Shown in pieces: positions 61,801-64,000 of a DNA stretch of 64,000 nt (within the stretch, counting starts at the first letter, position 1; every line of letters begins with the position of its first letter). The DNA is from Leclercia sp. 29361. GTDB taxonomy: Bacteria; Pseudomonadota; Gammaproteobacteria; Enterobacterales; Enterobacteriaceae. The position numbers were made by a program, and so were the translations under genes. Location: positions 3,658,001-3,722,000 of the forward strand of contig NZ_CP049786.1 of the NCBI RefSeq assembly GCF_011290365.1, written 5' to 3'. The notes under the pieces are model-generated. The model worked only from the letters and a program-made list of their open reading frames with translations, was not told the origin of the DNA and made no database searches.

Positions 61801-64000
61801 ATGACGGTGACCGTCGACAGCAGCGTGCCTGATATTCCGGTGATCACCAGCGTGGCGGATAACGCCGGACCGGTCACCGGCAACGTTGCGGCGGGCGGCA
61901 GCAGCAACGATAACACCCCAACCGTCACCGGCAGCGGAGAGAGCGGCACCACCGTCATTCTCTACAGCAACGGCATCGAAGTGGGTCGCGGCCTGGTCAC
62001 CAACGGTAGCTGGACCATCACCACCCCAGCGCTGAACGATGGCCCTACTACCCTGACCGTGGCGGCGCTGGATGCCGCCGGGAACGTCAGCGAGGCGGGC
62101 AGTGACTTTGTCTACACCATTGACACCGTGCCACCGGCGATCCCACAACTGCTGGAGATCACCGACAGCACCCTCGCCAACGGTGCGCTTTACGCCAACA
62201 GCAGCACGCCGACCCTGACCGGTACCGGCGAACCGCTGAGCACCATCACCGTCCTGGTCGACGGTAATCCGGTGGTCGAGGTGCAGGTCAGCGCCGAGGG
62301 GCAGTGGGCGCTGCCGATCCCGGCCGGTACGCCGCTGTCCGATGCCTCGCATACCTTCACCGTGGTGGCGAGCGATGCGGCGGGCAACACCAGTCAAAGC
62401 ACGCCGGTTAGCCTGATCGTCGACACCCAGGCGCCGGGTGCGCCTGTGGTGACCGGCATCGTCTCCGGCGGTACGCCGCTGACCGGCACCGCCGAAGCGG
62501 GCTCCGTCATTACGGTAACTGGCCCGGGCAACGTGGTGCTGGGCACCGGCGTGACCAACGCCCAGGGCCAGTTCTCGGTGGCCCTGACCCCGCCGCAAAG
62601 CGATGCGGTTACCCTGAGCCTGACTGCCAGCGACGTGGCGGGCAACACCAGCCTGCCAGGATCCTATGACGTTCCGGCTACGCCAGCCCTGCCGGACGTG
62701 CCGGTTATCGACGCCATTGTGGATGACAACGGCACCGGCGGCGGCGTTAACGTTAAAGGCGGCAGCTCCAACGACGCCACCCCAACCCTGACCGGGACAG
62801 CGATCCCGGGCAGCCTGGTCACAGTCTATCTTGACGACAGCACCACGCCGTTGGGTACCGTGACTGCCGACGCCACCACCGGGGCCTGGTCGTTCCCGAT
62901 TGCAACGGCCCTTGCTGAAGGCAATCACAGCTTCAGCGTCACCGCTACCGTGGGCGCAGAAACCAGCGGCCAGTCGCCAGGGGCGACGGTCAATATCGAC
63001 CTCACCCCGCCTGCGGCGCCGACCCTCGGCACCCTCGTGGATAACGTCGGCACCGTGACCGGGTCAGTGGTCAGCGGCACGCCGACCGACGACAACCAGC
63101 CAACCCTGAACGGCACCGCGACGCCGGGCGACGTGATCACCATCTACTCCGGTGACGCTGTCCTTGGCACCGTACCCGTGAGCGCCACTGGGGCATGGAG
63201 CTTTACCCTGCCAGCAGCGCTGGACGATGGCACCTATACCCTGCTCATCACCGCGACCGACCCGGCGGGTAACCAGAGCCAGCCTTCTGCACCGTTCTCA
63301 CTGGTAGTGGATACCGTAACGGCGGCACCGGTCATCACCGGGGCTAACGATGACGTGGGGCCGGTCACCGGCAACGTGGCGAGCGGCGGCTTCACCAACG
63401 ACAACACCCCGACCCTGTCCGGCAGCGCGGAAGCGGGCAGCAGCGTGTCTATCTATGAAGGCGGCAGACTGCTCGGCACCGTGCTGGCTAACGCCAGCGG
63501 GATCTGGAGCTTCACCCCAACGGTGGTGCTGGCCGAAGGCCTGCACAGCTTTACCGCCATCGCCACCGACACCGCAGGCAACGTCAGCGAGGCATCCGGG
63601 GCTTACACCCTGACCGTCGACATGACCCCACCGGCCACCCCGGTGCTGGTCAGCGTCAACGACGACGTGGCGGGTAATACCGGCCCGCTGGTCAGCGGCC
63701 AGCTCACCAACGATGCCCGTCCGGAACTGACCGGCACCGGCGTGGCGGGCACCACTATCCGCATCCTGGATAACGGGGTCGAGATCGGCACCACGGTGGT
63801 GAACGCCGACGGTGGCTGGACCTTTACCCCGACCAGCGATCTGGCCCAGGGGCCGCATGAGTTGCGCGTCAGCGCCACCGATGCGGCAGGTAACGTCTCC
63901 GGCACCTCGCCAGCCTTCTCGCTGAGCGTTGATACCGTCGCCCCAGTGGCGCCGGTTCTGGGTAGCGTAGTGGATGATGTCGGGACCATTACCGGGCCGA
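52861..64000 (+). CDS. Giant Bap-like Ig-repeat adhesin (3' end outside window)
   Basis: Frame open from ATG 52861 (MSKITVISKLTHVESV, GGGAG upstream) to the window edge: at least 3713 codons. The N-terminal prefix (1-135) closely resembles that of the 933-aa paralogue; then a Gly/Ser/Asp linker (about 137-175) and some 35 Ig-like modules of about 85-105 aa, with recurrent TND(T/A)RPTLSGTGE and VDTxAPxxP boundaries. BapA-type proteins of this form mediate biofilm formation and are exported by type I systems. The C-terminal secretion signal is not in the window. No frame break is seen in 11 kb. Confidence 0.9.
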   Translation, partial: MSKITVISKLTHVESVTDGTQVTLNDSSIVKINAERADILGYERSGNDLIVKLADGETLTLKNFFVAGDQGISQLVLEEENGALWWIADPMAAESYQSIASIDALLAGTTTASAGEAAIWPWALGGVAVAGGIALAAGGGGGGGSDSDNGNGGGSDGGNGSNPTPPVTNPNDTTPPGAAGNLRFSPDGTQLSGSAEANSIITVTDANGNVVGRGQTDSNGEFTVDLGTPYTNGETLTVTPTDGAGNTGPGTPVTAADTTPPQAPTINSVVDDAGSATGSLTSGQITDDARPTFSGSGEPGSTITVYDNGNAIGTAQVNSDGSWSFTPDTALGEGAHQITTRATDGAGNTGPASPAFSLTVDTVAPNAPSGVTITDTTGTVQGVLVAGQSTDANRPALNGTGDVGSIITLYDNGQVVGQATVGADGKWSFTPDTPLADGAHSITLTETDLAGNTSAPSAPFDFIIDRTPPDQPTIGLIPGGTEVTGTAEPGSTITITDGNGTVIGKGQTDANGDYSVPLTEAQTEGDTINVVASDAAGNQSPPVSTVVGDVTPPDAPTNLAINPEGSIVTGNAEAGSTVTIRDGDDIIGRGTAGPDGSFEIILTTPRLNGEDLAVTATDPAGNTGPEGAITAPDITPPQAPVITSVVDDVEGITGVVLNGQITNDTRPVVTGTGEPGATINIYNGALLVGSAEVDADGNWSSELELNDDGGYVLTAQAVDANGNTGGLSNSWTIIIDATPPATPAISQVINDLPETAVAISNNGTTNDNRPTLYGTGEAGSTISIRVDGVEVGTAQVGDGGEWSFTPATALLDGLHEITTVATDAAGNSSPASGTFTLTIDTVAPEIPAITRVVDNTGSVQGDISNNVPTDETRPVIEGTGPANSQISIYEGTTLLGTTTSNADGTWSLRLATPLVNGTHVLTASVSDAVGNISTSGSFNLVVDTLAPGTPEVPAITVNPDGSGEEPLTSGGSTRDTTPTLSGTGTEGDIVSIYDGTTKIGETTIPPGGNWTWTPPAGLPNGTYDLSLTVTNKDGAGNESAPSQPVSITIDTDAPDQPDAPVVTDNVSEITGPVGNNGATNDTRPVLSGTGTPDDVISIYDQTTAGNVLVGEVVVDINGNWTWRAEEPLSEGSHSFTVVATDAAGNASVVSDAITVTVDTLVPAIPTIASVNDNPAAGGSTNDNTPTVTGTGENGTTVILYSNGVEVGRGLVTNGSWSITTPALNDGPTTLTVAAVDAAGNVSGTGSDFAFTIDTVPPGNPQLLEISDSTLANGTLYVKSDIPTLKGTGEPLSTLTVLIDGNPVGEVQVNEQGEWTFPLPVGSELPDDTHTITVVATDAAGNTSQSSPVTLVVDTDAPDSPVVTGIVSGGTPLNGTAEPGSTITVTGPGNVVLGTGVTNAEGQFSVALTPPQSDAVLLSLTASDPAGNGSGPTTYNVQATPELPAVPTIVAILDDNGTDGNVNVKGGSSNDTTPTLTGTAIPGSLVTIYLDGSTTALGTVTADATTGAWTFPVAELAEGNHSFSVTATVDGQTSGLSPAATVNIDLTAPDAPAFGSVVDDVGPLTGTVVSGRPTNDDLPTFTGTATPGDVIRLYADDTLIGTATVGNTGAWSITLTEPLDDGTYALTLSATDPAGNESSRSEPFSLVVDTTAGEAIITGANDDVGPVTGNVANNGSTNDNTPTLTGTAEAGSSVAIYDGINLIGTVTASPTGAWSFTPTTVLAEGQHVFTVVATDSAGNVSPFSEAYTLVVDMTPPATPVIVSINDDVPGNTGLLTNGQITNDVRPELTGTGVAGSTVHILDNGIEIGTALVSASGSWSFTPTSDLAAGPHDLRVNATDAAGNVSGTSPIFNINIDIAAPLAPVLNTVVDDVGTVTGTLDSGDVTNDARPTFTGSGEVGATIRIIVDELEIGTAVVNASGSWTFTPETALAEGTRSIRFTATDAAGNTSPASDPFTLTVDTLAPTAPTLTAISDNVGTIQTPITTSGQTTDDTTPTLTGQAEANSSVAIYDNGALVATVQANETGDWSWTPATALTSGSHTFTTNARDEAGNLSETSPGFTLIVDTLPPAPPTITLAIDNIDPVTGSLTSGRTTNDDQPVLTGTSEPNARIQIFADDVLVGEGIANADGNWSIEVNTPLSDALHNFTAVAIDAAGNASDPSAIFTLTVDTQVPVAPVLVSVVDDVGTEVTLTNGQLTNDARPTLSGTAEAGTTVNVYDGTTLLGSALVGENNAWSFTPLSPLADGEHTLTVTTTDAAGNVSPPTTGFIVNVDATAPIAPAITSVVDNTGSVQGPVLNGSPTNDTRPTLNGTAEANAIVRIYDGETLVGETTANAEGQWTLDQTLVALEDGNHNFTAVAIDEAGNLSAASPVASIIIDTLAPGAPDSFTVLNNGTTLTGRGEAGSTITVRDGNAVIGTGVVDDSGSFSVTLTTPKLNGELLTVTATDIAGNTGAEGQIAAPDTTPPAIPVITDVVDNVTAVTGTVTDGQTTNDATPLIRGTGPANTTIQIYSGTVLIGTTQASAEGTWEIQLTTALPDGGHVLTAQSVDAVGNNSAASNSWSIVVDATAPDAPAITSVVNDLSGSPVAIADNGATNDTLPTLNGTGEAGTTISIRVDGVEVGTTLVSAGGVWTFTPEDALAEGPHAITVVATDAAGNTGEPSPAFNLTIDTVPPVAPVITVAVDTSGSVTGDVVSDQPTDETLPLIRGTGPANAQISLYDGTTLLGTATTSATGAWSIQLTVPLGNGTHALTATVSDAAGNTATSGTFNLVVDNVPPATPDIPDITVNPDGSGETAISGGGSTRDTTPTLSGTGNEGDIVTIYNGTTPIGEATVQPDGTWTWTPPAGLPNGTYDLSLTVTNSDGAGNESAPSNPVTITIDTDAPDAPGLPVVTDNVSDITGPVSNNGATNDTRPVLSGTGTPDDTITIYDQTTTGNVPVGEVVVDINGNWTWRPDQPLAEGSHSFTLTATDEAGNVSPISGSMTVTVDSSVPDIPVITSVADNAGPVTGNVAAGGSSNDNTPTVTGSGESGTTVILYSNGIEVGRGLVTNGSWTITTPALNDGPTTLTVAALDAAGNVSEAGSDFVYTIDTVPPAIPQLLEITDSTLANGALYANSSTPTLTGTGEPLSTITVLVDGNPVVEVQVSAEGQWALPIPAGTPLSDASHTFTVVASDAAGNTSQSTPVSLIVDTQAPGAPVVTGIVSGGTPLTGTAEAGSVITVTGPGNVVLGTGVTNAQGQFSVALTPPQSDAVTLSLTASDVAGNTSLPGSYDVPATPALPDVPVIDAIVDDNGTGGGVNVKGGSSNDATPTLTGTAIPGSLVTVYLDDSTTPLGTVTADATTGAWSFPIATALAEGNHSFSVTATVGAETSGQSPGATVNIDLTPPAAPTLGTLVDNVGTVTGSVVSGTPTDDNQPTLNGTATPGDVITIYSGDAVLGTVPVSATGAWSFTLPAALDDGTYTLLITATDPAGNQSQPSAPFSLVVDTVTAAPVITGANDDVGPVTGNVASGGFTNDNTPTLSGSAEAGSSVSIYEGGRLLGTVLANASGIWSFTPTVVLAEGLHSFTAIATDTAGNVSEASGAYTLTVDMTPPATPVLVSVNDDVAGNTGPLVSGQLTNDARPELTGTGVAGTTIRILDNGVEIGTTVVNADGGWTFTPTSDLAQGPHELRVSATDAAGNVSGTSPAFSLSVDTVAPVAPVLGSVVDDVGTITGP
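54510..64000 (+). repeat. Higher-order tandem duplication inside the large adhesin
   Basis: Blocks of Ig modules recur in the same order about 5.48-5.51 kb apart: for example GGSTRDTTPTLSGTG at about 55768 and 61252, NVKGGSSND at 57241 and 62746, GANDDVGPVTGNV at 57832 and 63340. Copy 1 runs from about 54.5 to 60.0 kb, copy 2 from about 60.0 kb to beyond the window. The copies are diverged in bases but alike in module order, so the duplication is not recent. Confidence 0.8.

Overview
The window is a chromosomal segment of a member of the Enterobacteriaceae. The gene order clpB-pgeF-rluD / bamD / raiA / pheL-pheA / tyrA-aroF / rplS-trmD-rimM-rpsP / ffh / ypjD-yfjD / grpE / nadK-recN-bamE / ratB-ratA / smpB-ssrA is that of E. 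coli and its relatives. The accessory content (a gluconolactonase-like gene beside tyrA, a sialic acid operon downstream of ssrA, a secreted peroxidase and two Bap-like adhesins) and the GC-rich coding style point to the Enterobacter/Leclercia/Lelliottia group rather than to E. coli itself. Genus is an inference.

Layout. 1-10.1 kb: conserved core (disaggregase, outer-membrane assembly, ribosome hibernation, aromatic amino acid synthesis) with classical regulatory sites: a sigma-32 promoter for clpB, a CRP site at raiA, the pheL attenuator and TyrR boxes at aroF. 10.1-14.0 kb: a variable interval between aroF and rplS that holds two DUF2382 stress proteins behind a sigma-S-like promoter and a PepSY/DUF2946 membrane pair. 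The yfiLRNB genes found here in E. coli are absent. 14.1-25.2 kb: conserved core again, ending at smpB and ssrA (tmRNA).

25.6-30.3 kb: a genomic island inserted at the 3' end of ssrA, bounded by 94-bp direct repeats. It carries a frameshifted P4-type integrase and an AT-rich four-gene operon on the minus strand: a small membrane/coiled-coil protein, a 182-aa protein, a 77-aa ABC-3C middle component and a DUF2326 ABC-type ATPase. This looks like an ABC-three-component conflict (defence) system with an extra small membrane protein, and is the best candidate for a poorly described system here.

30.3-38.0 kb: an MDR reductase with a divergent LysR regulator, a RIO1-type kinase, and a sialic acid operon nanA-nanT-nanK-nanQ with nanR. 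The operon lacks nanE.

38.8-47.4 kb: an operon for an 1806-aa secreted animal-type heme peroxidase with RTX repeats, plus its type I secretion ABC transporter and HlyD-type adaptor (no outer-membrane partner gene). 47.5-64.0 kb: ASCH and YceI genes, then two paralogous Bap-like Ig-repeat adhesins (933 aa, and more than 3713 aa running off the window) sharing the same N-terminal domain and a conserved promoter element. The large adhesin contains a higher-order tandem duplication of about 5.5 kb. Two REP/BIME elements in inverted orientation flank the first adhesin block. The right half of the window therefore looks like a type I secretion and biofilm/surface locus.
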